NCBI RefSeq assembly: GCF_001548395.1
Contig: NZ_AP017367.1
Coordinates: 843,001-907,000, forward strand
DNA length: 64,000 bases
Direction of reading: 5' to 3'
Source: Leptolyngbya sp. O-77
Lineage (GTDB): Bacteria > Cyanobacteriota > Cyanobacteriia > Elainellales > Elainellaceae
Shown here: positions 1 through 9,603 of the stretch, in pieces
How the letters are laid out: each line of letters starts with the position of its first letter
Position numbering within the stretch: position 1 is the stretch's first letter
Position numbers and translations under genes: made by a program
The notes under the pieces: model-generated
What the model saw: the letters and a program-made list of their open reading frames with translations, nothing else
Told to the model about the DNA's origin: nothing
The model's database searches: none

Positions 1-2646
1 CTGAATGAGCTGACGACTTCAATTACTGCCAATCAGCTTTTTAATATCCGTGAGATCAAACGGGCCTATCCCATGATTAGCAGCGGCGTGCTGCTGGCAG
101 ATGTACTGAGCGGACTGTCGCTACCATTGCTGCGATCGCTCGTCGGGCTAAATAACGTGGTGCTGCTGGCAGGGGTCATGCTGATGATCGGCGCAGGCAT
201 TCTCTTTCGCCTCAGCCGCTCCTACAGCCAGTTTTTCCCTGATTCACCTCGGCGACTGCTGCAAGAGCGCCAGCCTGACTTCACTACGCGCCGACTGCGG
301 CGACCGCTCCAGCGTTATGTGATTTTGCTGGTGGCGTTTTTTGTAATGGCGCAGGTGCTGTGGCTGCTGCTGGATTTTCAATATCTGGCGCAGCTAGAGC
401 GGCGGGTTAGCGGCGAGGAGCTTGCCGACTTTTTGGCATTTTTTAGCGCGATTTTGGGGACGTTTGAGCTACTCGTGCAGTGGTTTGTCTCCAGTCGGGC
501 GATCGAGCGGCTGGGCGTGTTCGTGGTGACGATGGCCCTGCCTGCACTGATCTTCATTATCAGCCTGGTGTCGATGATGGGCTGGCTCAGCCTGTTTATC
601 GGCATGGTGATTTTGAAATTTGCCGATGAACTGCTGCGCTATACCGTGCTGGCCAGTACCGGCCCAATTCTGTTTCAGCCTGTGCCGGATAACGTTCGCA
701 GCCGTGTGCAGTCCATTGTGCGGGGCATTGCCGAGCCGTTTTCCTCTGGGCTGACGGGCGTGGGTATGTTGACGACGCTGTGGCTGTGTCAGCGCATTTT
801 TAACGGCAGCGACGCGGCTGCGCTGCAAGATGCCGAAAGTCTGGTGTTCATGTTCCAGATTATGCTGTGCGGGGCGCTGTGGTTTTTGACGGTGTGGCTG
901 CTGCGATCGCGCTATGTCGATCTGCTCGTCATTAGCGCTGATCGGGGCGAACTCAGCCTGTCAGATGTAGATCTGCGGACGTTTAAGCGGGCGGTGATCG
1001 ATGCGCTGGGCAGAGGAACCGATGCCGACAAGCAATCCTGCATTGAGCTACTTGCCCATATTGATCCCAAGGGCGTGGGCGAGGTGCTGGCTCCCATGCT
1101 GTCCGACTTTTCGCCCGCGCTCCAGCGCCAGAGTCTGCTGGTGATGACGGAAAATCCCAACCCACTGTTTTTGCCGCTGGTGCGATCGCTGATTGAGCAA
1201 CCATTGCCACCAGACGTACTTTCCATCGCCCTGCGCTATATCTGGCTGACCGACCCTGAGCCTGATATCGAGCGGCTACGTCCCTACCTCAACCCGTCTG
1301 CTGATCCTGAAGTGCGGGGCACGGCGGCATCGCTGATGCTGCGGCGCGGCACCCCCGAACAGCGGGCCGAGGCCACCGACACGCTGCGGCGAATGCTGAC
1401 CCACAAACGCGAACGAGAGCGGGTAATGGGCTGTCGGGCGCTGGGCGAGGCATTGTACCTGCAAGCGCTGCGGATCTACATCGAGCCGCTATTGCGGGAT
1501 GAGTCGCTGCGGGTGCGCTGTGCCCTGCTAGAGGCGATCGCCGCCACGCGCACCGAGGAATACTACCCTTCGCTGCTGCGGGCCCTGCAATTCAAGTCCA
1601 CCCGCGAAGCCGCGATGCAGGCGCTGACTCGCCTGGGCGACGACGCGATTCCCCTGCTAGTAACCCTGGGCAAAGATACCTACAAACCCGAAATCATTCG
1701 CACTTGTGCCTGGAAAACTCTGGGGCGTATTGGCACCCCCGACGCGGTTCTCGCTCTGGTTCGCAACCTGGAAACCGCTTGGGGGCCTAGCCGCCGCACG
1801 ATTCTACGAACCCTGCTAAAAATTCCCAATGAAATTGGCATTGACGCAGTCGCCGACGAATTGGGGCGGAGCGGCGTAGAGGAACTGATCAACCTGGAGC
1901 TAATGCTGATTGGGCAGGTTTATGCCTGTCTGCTGGATATGCCGCCGGAGCGGGTGCCAGGGCAAGCGGCCAATCTGCTGCGCCGCGCCCTCAGCGATTT
2001 GCAAGAAGATGCCCGACAGCGCCTTTTTTTGTTGATGCGGCTGCTGTATCCCTCCAGTGCAATTCAGGCCGCCGCGTTTAATCTACAATCCCATTCCTCG
2101 GAAAGCGTGGCGCGGGGGCTAGAAATTCTGGATAACACGCTCGACATCCAGAGCAAACGGGCGCTGCTGAGCATTCTTGATAGCCGCCCTGATCTGGAAA
2201 AGCTGGAAAGCCTGGATGAGTTTGTGGACTATCAACCCCTGTCGCCGAGCGATCGCCTCCGACACCTGCTCGATCTGCGGCATTTTCTGTCCGACTGGGG
2301 GTTGGCTTGCAGCGTCCACGTGGCCCGCGAACAGCGGTGGAGTCTCACGCCCGCTCAGATTATTGCCTGTTTGCACCATCCTACGGGGTTTGTGCGGGAG
2401 GCGGCAGTGGCTTACTTAGAAGTCGCTTCGCCGCGCACCCTGCGGGAGTTGCTGCCCATGCTCCGCCGTGACCCCAATCGACTCGTCGCTGCCCAAGTCG
2501 AGCAACTGCTGCAGAAGTACAGTGCTGCTTCAACTCACAACGGCAACGGCAAGATCCTCGCCCATCCTGCAAAACCGCCCGACCCGCCGCCGCGTTTCAA
2601 CCCACCCCGCCCGCCAGATTTGCCGATGGGCTGGGAGCCAACGTGA
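1..2646 (+). CDS. MFS / nucleotide-transporter-like membrane protein with HEAT-repeat C-terminus (5' partial)
   Basis: The reading frame is open from base 1, so the N-terminus lies outside the window; the first in-frame ATG at 73 is internal. The first ~280 visible residues hold several hydrophobic segments with short basic loops, as in the last half of a 12-helix carrier of the MFS or ATP/ADP-translocase (NTT) type. From about residue 330 the chain becomes a soluble array of ~35-40-residue helical pairs rich in Leu, Arg and Ala (HEAT-like), ending in a Pro-rich tail. Carrier-plus-HEAT proteins are known in cyanobacteria, but the substrate is not established. The architecture suggests a membrane carrier or sensor with a cytoplasmic protein-binding scaffold. 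I see the two-part layout directly; the transporter class is an inference from the helix pattern. Confidence 0.75.
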   Translation: MNELTTSITANQLFNIREIKRAYPMISSGVLLADVLSGLSLPLLRSLVGLNNVVLLAGVMLMIGAGILFRLSRSYSQFFPDSPRRLLQERQPDFTTRRLRRPLQRYVILLVAFFVMAQVLWLLLDFQYLAQLERRVSGEELADFLAFFSAILGTFELLVQWFVSSRAIERLGVFVVTMALPALIFIISLVSMMGWLSLFIGMVILKFADELLRYTVLASTGPILFQPVPDNVRSRVQSIVRGIAEPFSSGLTGVGMLTTLWLCQRIFNGSDAAALQDAESLVFMFQIMLCGALWFLTVWLLRSRYVDLLVISADRGELSLSDVDLRTFKRAVIDALGRGTDADKQSCIELLAHIDPKGVGEVLAPMLSDFSPALQRQSLLVMTENPNPLFLPLVRSLIEQPLPPDVLSIALRYIWLTDPEPDIERLRPYLNPSADPEVRGTAASLMLRRGTPEQRAEATDTLRRMLTHKRERERVMGCRALGEALYLQALRIYIEPLLRDESLRVRCALLEAIAATRTEEYYPSLLRALQFKSTREAAMQALTRLGDDAIPLLVTLGKDTYKPEIIRTCAWKTLGRIGTPDAVLALVRNLETAWGPSRRTILRTLLKIPNEIGIDAVADELGRSGVEELINLELMLIGQVYACLLDMPPERVPGQAANLLRRALSDLQEDARQRLFLLMRLLYPSSAIQAAAFNLQSHSSESVARGLEILDNTLDIQSKRALLSILDSRPDLEKLESLDEFVDYQPLSPSDRLRHLLDLRHFLSDWGLACSVHVAREQRWSLTPAQIIACLHHPTGFVREAAVAYLEVASPRTLRELLPMLRRDPNRLVAAQVEQLLQKYSAASTHNGNGKILAHPAKPPDPPPRFNPPRPPDLPMGWEPT

Positions 2647-2765
2647 TCCCTTTTTTAGGCAGACTTCATTCGTAAACTCAGCGAGTTCAGCGAATTCAGC
2701 GAGTGCAACATCGGTTCAATGCGGTTCGATAGACGTTCACATCGATCTTCCTTCAATGGACAACT

Positions 2766-2787
2766 CAGCCGGGAACCACTCCGGCTG
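2766..2787 (+). terminator. Possible hairpin downstream of the HEAT-repeat gene
   Basis: A 7-bp perfect stem (CAGCCGG / CCGGCTG) with an 8-nt loop lies about 120 bp past the stop of the transporter-HEAT gene. It lacks an immediate T-run; the next T-rich stretch begins about 15 nt later. The rest of the 325-bp gap (2647-2971) holds only short direct repeats around AATTCAGCGAG and nothing coding that I can support. Confidence 0.3.
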
Positions 2788-2971
2788 GTGTCGGCTGTAA
2801 ATTTTCCTTTCGGTCGTGATTCAGCGAAATTTCTGGACAAAAGATGAATAGAATTCTCTGCATGGGCAACCTACGGATGGAACAGACAACACGCAGCAGC
2901 CCACCCACAGAGTATGGGGCATTTCTGAATGGATGCTAGGTGGTTTGGGTTGATGCAGGGTTTAAGTTGGT

Positions 2972-3460
2972 ATGCTGACGAGCGTTGATCGCCTCCTGTT
3001 TGTGCGCGGGGTCCCCATTTTCAAAGAACTGCGGGACGATTTTTTGGTGCGCCTGGCTTCCATTATGGATGAGCAGGAATTTCCGCCGCAGCATACTATT
3101 GTCAGCCAGGGGCAGGAAGGGCGATCGCTCTACATTCTGGTCAAAGGCAGCGTGCGCGTTCACCTGGCTGATCGGGAAATTACCCGACTCGAAAAGGGCG
3201 CGTGCTTTGGGGAAATGTCAGTGTTTGATGCGGAGCCGCGCTCTGCCTCTGTCACTACGATCGACCGCTGCGAGTGTCTGACGCTGACCCAGCAGCAGCT
3301 TTATGAGGCGATCGAAGAAACTCCCAGCATTGCCGTCAACATCATTCGCCTCCTGTCGCGCCGCATCCGTGAACAAAATAAAAAAATCGACGAACTCCAG
3401 AATGGCAGCGGGAACCGTCGCCTGCCGACCGCGATTTATCAACGGTTGACAGGCGTATGA
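2972..3460 (+). CDS. Cyclic nucleotide-binding domain protein (CRP/FNR-like sensor domain only)
   Basis: The 162-residue protein is almost entirely one cNMP-binding beta-barrel. The stretch QGQEGRSLYILVKGSVRVH matches the core strands, and KGACFGEMSVFDAEPRSAS matches the phosphate-binding cassette (GE....PRSA), which supports real cyclic-nucleotide binding. A C-helix follows, and the protein ends with a polar tail. There is no helix-turn-helix, so it is not a CRP-type transcription factor. Stand-alone cNMP domains act as regulatory partners or are paired with HEAT-repeat proteins in cyanobacteria. The gene lies 325 bp downstream of the HEAT-repeat membrane protein on the same strand, so a functional link is possible but not shown. 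The ATG at 2972 fits the domain start. Confidence 0.85.
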   Translation: MLTSVDRLLFVRGVPIFKELRDDFLVRLASIMDEQEFPPQHTIVSQGQEGRSLYILVKGSVRVHLADREITRLEKGACFGEMSVFDAEPRSASVTTIDRCECLTLTQQQLYEAIEETPSIAVNIIRLLSRRIREQNKKIDELQNGSGNRRLPTAIYQRLTGV

Positions 3461-3528
3461 GACGCGACCCATGATGGCCCCATGATTCTGGGATGGAAGT
3501 TCCGCCCCTGGCTTATAATGCAGGCTTT

Positions 3529-3637
3529 GTTTGTAGTGCAGGCTTTAGCCTGCTTCTGAGGGGCTAGCCGTGAATAGGGCGACTGAAGTCGCCACTACAA
3601 ACGTCCGTGAATAGGGCGACTGAAGTCGCTACAAACG
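3529..3637. repeat. REP/MITE-like inverted repeats
   Basis: GTTTGTAGTG (3529-3538) and its exact reverse complement CACTACAAAC (3593-3602) flank a segment with internal palindromes (AGGCTTTAGCCT; GGCGACTGAAGTCGCC). A partial second copy of the GTGAATAGGGCGACTGAAGT unit follows at 3607-3630 and again ends in CTACAAAC. This looks like a small non-autonomous palindromic repeat of the kind scattered between cyanobacterial genes. No ORF lies within it. Confidence 0.7.
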
Positions 3638-3684
3638 GCTAGCTTATTTAAGCAGCCTTGCATTAGACCGACGTTAAATGACCG

Positions 3685-6142
3685 TCAGATTACAAAGTTC
3701 AGCGTGCTGAGGCTGTTGATCGACGTGTTGTTGAGTTGGGCGATCGCCACGAAATCTTTGTTAGCACCATTGCCGTCTGAGTCGATTAGCACCTGAGTCG
3801 TGGTGCCGACCTGCGCCAGCTTCACAAACTCGCGCAGCCGCTGGAACGGCGTGCCGCTGCCGCCAAATGCAGGCTGTTTGAAAATGCCGCGCAGGTCGAT
3901 CACATCCAGTTGGCTAAAGCCCAGAATCGTGTCGATGCCTTCGCTGAGGTTGTTAAACACGTACATATTCTTGCCGCCGCCGCCGCTCAACGTGTCATTG
4001 CCCACCCCACCAATCAGCACATCGTCGCCAGCCTGCCCAAAGAGGCGATCGTTGCCCACGCCACCCACAAGCTGATCGCCGCCGTTGCCGCCGCGCAGCA
4101 GATCATTCCCTGCGCCCCCGCTGATTAAGTCGTTGCCGCCCAGCGCCTTGGCGGTATCGTTGCCGCCACGAGCCAAAATGCGATCGCTCTTATTGGTTCC
4201 CTTAAGGCGATCGGCGCGGTTTGTCCCCTTAATTTGCTGTGGCCGCTTGCCCAGTCGGAACAGGACGGGCGTGCCTAATTCCCCATTCGGCGCGGGTGGA
4301 ATATCCTCAGGTTGAGGAATGTTCGGGTCATCGAAGGACATTTGCCAGGTGTCGAAGGCGGACTGAGCCAGCGGATTGCCCACCAGGTCGGTAATGTCGT
4401 TGACATCCAGCGTCAGTTGATAGCTGCCTGTGCGCCCCGTTGAAAACTGTAGCCCGCGCAGGGTAAAGGTCTGGTTGTCGATGGTGGATAGGGTTGCGGC
4501 GACCAGTGGGGCGATCGCCCCATTGCGGCTGAGCAGCAGGTCAGACAGGTCAAAATTGCGGACGACTTCACTAAACCGGATCGTGATGGTATCCACTGCA
4601 ATGCCGGGGCGTGGATCGGGCGTAACGTCAACAATATCGGCTGTTGGTGCAGTTTTATCAATGGTGTAGACGGTCGTTCCGGTAAACGGAGCCAGCAGCA
4701 CGCCATCGTCTGCATCTTTGATTGTCTTGTCGTTTAGCACTGTCAGCCCTAGCGTGCCGCTGCCGGTGCCCGTGCTGACGGCAACGGTGAATGTATTGCC
4801 ACCGCCCGTCACGCTGGTAATGGACGCATTGGCGATCGCCCCTGTTGTCACCAGTTCAAAGTCCGTCACATCTACGCCAGTTACAGGCTTGCTGAACGTC
4901 ACAGTGAATGAGACGCTGCTGGCGTTGGTCAGCGCGGGTGGGGCGATCGCCACCGACAGCACCTCCGGCGGCACTCGAAAGACCACGTCGCTGTTGCCGT
5001 AAATATTATTGGTGCTGGGGTTACTGCTGGCGCTATTGCCCCGTGCAAACAGTCCCGACGCAGTAATGGTGGGTAGTGTGCTGGGCATATTGGCGTTGTT
5101 GCCGTTGGCGTTTGTCGTTTGATCCAGCGCAAAAATTGCGCCGCCCAGTCCGCTGCCGTTGCCACCGGGCCCGGTGCCGCCCTGAGCGCGGTTATCCAAA
5201 AACAGGCTATCGGTAATCGTGAGCGAACCAGAGCGAATGAAGATCGCGCCGCCAAAGCCGGCCCCGCCGCCACCGCCCCCCAAACCCGCCGCCGCCGCCA
5301 AAGCCGCCTGCGCTATTCAACGAACCGCCGCCGCCTGCCGCAAAGCCGCCCGCGCCGCCCTGACTGCTGTTGTTGCCGCTTGCCGGAGAAGCCGCGCCGC
5401 CGCCCCCGCCAAAGCCGCCGCTGCCGCCGTTGCCGCCGTTGTTGGTAGTGGAGCCGCCGCCGCCGCCACCCCCCGCGCCGAAGCCGCCATTAGCTCCTGA
5501 GCCACCGCCCCCGCCCGTCAAGCCTGCACTGTCGCCGCCACGTCCGCCGCTAGCGCTGCTGAGGGAACCACTGGCTCCGGTGCTGGGGCCACCTTCACCG
5601 CCTTCGCCCGCTGCACCGCCATTGCCACCGGGGCCGCCAAAGCCGCCGCCGCCCCCCGCGCCGCCAGCCGCCGACGCAATGCCACCATTGCCGCCCATGC
5701 CGCCGCCGCCGCGCCCAGCGCCCGCCAGCCCGTTGCCGCCGATCGCCTGGTTGTTGCTAAAGGTGACATTGTTGACTGTGACATTGCCGTCATAAATCAG
5801 CAGTGCGCCGCCCAGTCCTGCGCCGCCGCCGCCCCCATCGCCGCCCTGGGCCCGGCCATTTGTCAGTGTTAAGTTTGCCAGCGTTATCTGACCGCTTTCG
5901 ATGAAGAAAATGCGGACATCGCCTTCATCGTTAATGCCGTTGCCATTGGCATCGCCGCTAAGCGTAATGCCCTCGCCGATGCCTCGAATCGTCAGGCTGA
6001 CATCTTCTCGAATAAAAGGCAGGGCGCTGGTTAAAACAATGTTTTGCGTAATTTTGATTTCGTCTGCCTGGCCGTTGGAATTGGTGGAGTTAATGGCGGC
6101 AAGCAGTTTCTCAAAGGTGTCTACGTTATCAATAACAGCCAT
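3685..6142 (-). pseudogene. Secreted Gly-rich RTX (hemolysin-type calcium-binding) protein, one frameshift
   Basis: Two overlapping frames together encode one protein. The N-terminal part starts at ATG 6142 (MAVIDNVDTFEKLL) and holds beta-helix-like rungs (LTLTNGRAQGG, VNNVTFSNNQAIGG) and a very long Gly-rich tract. The C-terminal part resumes in another frame with GGAIFIRSGSLTITDS, followed by two Ig-like modules (SFTVTFSKPVTGVDVTDFEL; TITIRFSEVVRNFDLSDL), then 5-6 RTX nonapeptides of the GGxGNDxLxGG type and a C-terminal beta tail. RTX proteins bind calcium and are exported by type I secretion without a signal peptide. The frames join if one G is removed from a run of six (CCCCCC at 5276-5281 on the + strand). 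The break could be a real mutation, a phase-variable tract or a sequencing error. No type I exporter genes are adjacent. Confidence 0.8.
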
Positions 6143-6328
6143 GACTACTCTTAATTCCCAAAAATGAGTTGACGTGGAAGGGGTGAGAAAATTGCAGATA
6201 TGGGTAGATACCGTCGATGCTCTAAGTCCGTCAATCAGGGTCAAATAATTGCCCACACGCACTTTTTAATAAGGTATTTGTGAGCCTTAATAAGGCGTTT
6301 GTAAGGCTTTTCCAAGATTTATCCATGA

Positions 6329-6368
6329 GAAATAACCCCTCTATCTTGAAGATGGATGGGGCTATTTC
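6329..6368 (-). other. Long hairpin between the MBOAT and RTX genes
   Basis: GAAATAACCCC and GGGGCTATTTC form an 11-bp stem with one mismatch, extended inward by TATCTT/GATGGA pairing around a GAA loop. It sits ~340 bp past the MBOAT stop and ~190 bp before the RTX start, both on the minus strand. No U-tract follows, so it may be a processing or regulatory stem rather than a classic terminator. The rest of the 6143-6708 gap holds one HIP1 site and no coding frame I trust. Confidence 0.45.
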
Positions 6369-6708
6369 ATTTCAAGTGTTCAGCGCTGGATTTTCGTCAG
6401 AAACTAACGCCGAGAAAGGCGATCGCCCCTCGAAAACGAGCGGATCTTAAAAATTAGAATTGGCAGGAGGCATCAACAGGGAGAAACCTTTACACGTTCT
6501 GATCTGTGAAGCATTTTCTTACGTCTAAGCGTAAGCCGAAGCGCTCAACAGATTTACCGAAATCACTGCCAATTCATACTGTCTAGAATGGCAGGGGCGA
6601 TCGCCCTTTTTCTAGCGGAAACCCCTAGCTTTTACAAAGCCTTTAGATTTTTGATAAAAAGTATGCGGCTTTTGACTTTTCTCAAAAACTATCCGGATTT
6701 TCTAAACG

Positions 6709-8205
6709 TTAAAAATCGAAATAAATGTAAGGCGGGCTTTCGTTGGGAGCCAGCAGCCAGGCCGCAAGCAGGCACAGCGGCACCAGCAGCAACTTAACAG
6801 GCCAGTTGAGCCGCAGCTTGAGCCAGCGGTTGACGGCATACACCAGCGTCATTCCGCCGAATAGCGCCAGCAGGAGCAGAGAGAGATGGAGGCGATCGCT
6901 CTGAAAGGTTTCGACGTAAATCTTTTGGGCAAACTGCACATCGGCGGGATGTCCCCACAGCCGCTGCACCACCAGCAGCGACTCTTGCAGGTTAGGAAGC
7001 CGGAAGAAAATCCAGGCAAAAAACACCGAAAACTGCGTCAGCACCCAGCCCAGCAGCGTTCCTGGTACACTCTTCCAACCTGCCCTCAGCCAACCCCACC
7101 GCTCGCTCAGCGCGTCTGTCAGGCGATGCACCACCAGAAATAGCCCGTGCAGCGCCCCCCACACGATGAAGCCCCAGCCCGCATCGTGCCACAGTCCGGC
7201 AATGATCATCACCATCATTAGATTCAGGCAGGTTCGCATCAGGCCCTGACGCGACCCGCCCAGCGGAAAGTAGAGATAATTTCGCAGCCAGTCGCCCAGC
7301 GTCATGTGCCAGCGTCGCCAAAAGTCCGCAATGCTGGCGCTGAAGTAGGGAAAGTTGAAATTTTGCGGCAGGGTGATGCCCAGCAGCGCAGAAAGGCCTC
7401 GCGCTACGTCTACGTAGCCGCTGAAGTCGAAATAAAGCTGGAACCCGTAGGCGGCGATCGCCAGCCACAGGTCGCCGCTACCCGCCCGCGCTATGTTGTC
7501 GAAACTGAGGTTGACCAGCGTGGCCAGATGGTCGGCAATCAGCAGCTTTTTCACTGCGCCACAGGCAATCAGCCACAGACCTTCGGCGACTTGGGGCGTA
7601 GTCAGCGACGGCTGCGCCTGAAACTGCGCCGCCAGCGGGTGAAACCGGGTAATCGGGCCCGACAGCAGCTTGGGAAAAAACAGCTTGTAGGTTGAAAACT
7701 TGAGCCAGTCAAAGGTTGCGGGCGCACCGCGATACACATCCACCAGATAGGCAATGCACTCAAAGCAAAAATAGCTGATGCCCAGCGGCGCGATGAGGGT
7801 TTGCCCAAGGGTGGCCGCCCCCGTCGTTAGCGCAGGCAGCTTGAGCCAGTTGCCCAACACTGCCCCAAAAAACGGAATGTACTTGAACCCCAGCAGCAGC
7901 AGCACATTCAGCCCAATGCCAATGATCAGCAGCCGCAGCCGCCGACGGTTCCAGTCGTGTTGGGCAAACTGCCAGTTTTCGTTCTCAATCCGCCAGTCGA
8001 TGGGCGCACTCAGCCCGATGCCGATGCGATAGGTGATGATGATCATCACCAGCAGTAGCGGCACATATTGAAATTGCAGCGAGCTGTAAAACACCAGGCT
8101 GGCCGCCAGCAGCACCCACAGCTTGAGCGATCGCCCTGGCGCTGACCAATACAGCCCCAGCACGCTGAGGAAGAATAGCCCGAAGAGAATCGAGAGCAAA
8201 GTCAT
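6709..8205 (-). CDS. MBOAT-family membrane O-acyltransferase (AlgI/DltB-like)
   Basis: About 498 residues with many hydrophobic segments. The start at 8205 (MTLLSILFGLFFLSVLG) begins directly with a membrane helix; an upstream in-frame ATG at 8247 would add a polar stretch not expected in the family. Family marks include GISYFCFECIAYLVDVYRG, the PKLLSGPITRF segment, YFDFSGYVDVARG, and the signature region FWRRWHMTLGDWLRNYLYFPLGG followed by LWHDAGWGFIVWGALHG, which carries the invariant catalytic His. These proteins transfer acyl groups to extracellular polysaccharides or lipids across the membrane. The usual partner (AlgJ/AlgX-like SGNH protein) is not beside it, so the acceptor is unknown. 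Confidence 0.92.
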   Translation of the reverse strand: MTLLSILFGLFFLSVLGLYWSAPGRSLKLWVLLAASLVFYSSLQFQYVPLLLVMIIITYRIGIGLSAPIDWRIENENWQFAQHDWNRRRLRLLIIGIGLNVLLLLGFKYIPFFGAVLGNWLKLPALTTGAATLGQTLIAPLGISYFCFECIAYLVDVYRGAPATFDWLKFSTYKLFFPKLLSGPITRFHPLAAQFQAQPSLTTPQVAEGLWLIACGAVKKLLIADHLATLVNLSFDNIARAGSGDLWLAIAAYGFQLYFDFSGYVDVARGLSALLGITLPQNFNFPYFSASIADFWRRWHMTLGDWLRNYLYFPLGGSRQGLMRTCLNLMMVMIIAGLWHDAGWGFIVWGALHGLFLVVHRLTDALSERWGWLRAGWKSVPGTLLGWVLTQFSVFFAWIFFRLPNLQESLLVVQRLWGHPADVQFAQKIYVETFQSDRLHLSLLLLALFGGMTLVYAVNRWLKLRLNWPVKLLLVPLCLLAAWLLAPNESPPYIYFDF

Positions 8206-8302
8206 GGCGGCGGGATTCGTTTCAAGGGGCAGATTTCGAGTTACCAACCGAAACTGGGCAGGCAGGGATACTGAGTCGGGAGTCTAAATTTAAGACATTA
8301 AT

Positions 8303-8338
8303 TTGGAACACTTGTTGGAACACTTGTTGGAACACTTA
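8303..8338. repeat. 12-bp tandem repeat, three copies
   Basis: TTGGAACACTTG is repeated three times head to tail (the last copy ends in A), 98 bp upstream of the MBOAT start at 8205. Being between divergently placed sequences, it could be a binding-site array or simple slippage product; nothing decides between these. Confidence 0.8.
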
Positions 8339-8433
8339 ACTGTATCTCAGGTTTGCAGAATTCAGACGCAGTTTTTGAACAAGCGCCCCCACATCTCCAC
8401 ATCTAGCGTGTGTTTTCTCTAGTGCTATGTCAT

Positions 8434-8558
8434 AGCTAGGACTTAGGTTGGTAGTCAGTGCTTTAGCGCTCGTGGCAAACAAAACCGTATTCCAAATCCT
8501 AGTTGATAGCTGGAACTTAGGTTAGTAGTCAGTGCTTTAGCGCTGAAGCGCTTACTAC
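8434..8558. repeat. Two REP-like copies ending in a 34-bp near-perfect palindrome
   Basis: A unit containing ACTTAGGTT...GTAGTCAGTGCTTTAGCGCT occurs twice (about 8440-8470 and 8515-8544). The second copy extends into a near-perfect palindrome at 8525-8558 with arms GTAGTCAGTGCTTTAGC and GCTGAAGCGCTTACTAC (mismatches but the same core). Such elements form strong stem-loops and are widespread between cyanobacterial genes. The location is just past the stop of holB. Confidence 0.7.
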
Positions 8559-8598
8559 GAGCCAAGGCATCACCCTGAAGCTAAACCATGACACTGCA

Positions 8599-9603
8599 CT
8601 AGGGTGGGGATTCAGCGGCGGCGATGTCCATCAGCGTCACTTCCCACACCAGGCGCGGCTGCACGTAGCCCAGTAGGTGGCGGCGGGCGGTTTCCAAACG
8701 TTCCAGGTGGGTGGCGGGCTGCTGCGATCGCCAGTAGGCTTGCTGTAAATAGTCCACCAGCCAGAGTTGCGCTTCCAGATCCAGATTTTGGTCGATGTGG
8801 CGGGCGAGTTCTAGCGCGGCGCGGAGCGTCGTTGGAACTTGGAGTGCAGTTTGCAATAGGTCGGGCGGCACGGACTGGAGCTGCTGCCACTGGGCGATCG
8901 CCTCGCCGGGGCTGCCCTGGGCCAGCGCCAAAATTTCGGGATGCTGCAAAATTTCGTCGTGCCCCAATTGCTGCAACACTTGCGCCAGATCTTCGGCGCT
9001 GAGGCGGCGAAAGGGAATCCGCTGGCAGCGCGACACCAGCGTTGGCAGGAGCGATTCCACGCTGGGCGCAATCAGAATCAGCGTGGCGCGGCCAGGTTCC
9101 TCCAGCGTTTTCAGCAGTCCATTGGCGGCGGCTTCGGCCATCGTGTGGGCATCGTCCAGCACCACCACAGCACGGGATGCTTCTAGCGGCGGACGGCTGA
9201 GGAAGGTAGCAATCTCGCGAATTTGCTCCAGGCGAATCTGCGGGGGCGATCGCCGCTTGATGCCCTGTTCTGCCGCCTCGGCCGCCGACAGTCGCTTGCC
9301 CTGGTGCAAATAGGTCGGCTCTACCCAGAGAAAATCGGGATGGTTGCGCTGGGCGATGCGCTGCTGGCGAGCGGCTGAAAATGGCTCCTGGGGATGACGC
9401 GCCAGCAGCCGCTCGGCAAAGCCCAGTGCCGCCAAGCTGCGCCCCACGCCTGCTGGCCCAGCAAACAGATAGCCCGGCGCAATGCGATCGCGCTGGAGGG
9501 CGCTTTGCAATAACTCGACGGCCTGCGGCTGGCCGACGAGATTTGCAAATGCCCTGGTTGTATTACTAGTTGGATCAACGGAACCCGTTAGGGGCTGCAC
9601 CAT
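8599..9603 (-). CDS. holB: DNA polymerase III delta-prime subunit (clamp loader)
   Basis: Start chosen at ATG 9603 (MVQPLTGSVDP); the longer frame upstream is a shadow of tmk. The protein of ~334 residues has the AAA+ fold of clamp-loader subunits: FANLVGQPQAVELLQ, a Walker-A-like GPAGVGRS, the sensor/DDAH box (VVVLDDAHTMAEAAANGLLKTLEEP) and the SRC arginine-finger motif (LVSRCQRIPFRRL). It loads the beta clamp with DnaX (encoded at 22271-24301) and HolA. Its first 16 bases overlap the 3' end of tmk, so the two are surely cotranscribed and probably translationally coupled, a gene pair found in many bacteria. Confidence 0.9.
   Translation of the reverse strand: MVQPLTGSVDPTSNTTRAFANLVGQPQAVELLQSALQRDRIAPGYLFAGPAGVGRSLAALGFAERLLARHPQEPFSAARQQRIAQRNHPDFLWVEPTYLHQGKRLSAAEAAEQGIKRRSPPQIRLEQIREIATFLSRPPLEASRAVVVLDDAHTMAEAAANGLLKTLEEPGRATLILIAPSVESLLPTLVSRCQRIPFRRLSAEDLAQVLQQLGHDEILQHPEILALAQGSPGEAIAQWQQLQSVPPDLLQTALQVPTTLRAALELARHIDQNLDLEAQLWLVDYLQQAYWRSQQPATHLERLETARRHLLGYVQPRLVWEVTLMDIAAAESPP

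Noticed and set aside
5207..5800. Long plus-strand Pro/Ala frames opposite the RTX gene
   Set aside because: They are the antisense of GGX codons and arise from composition only.
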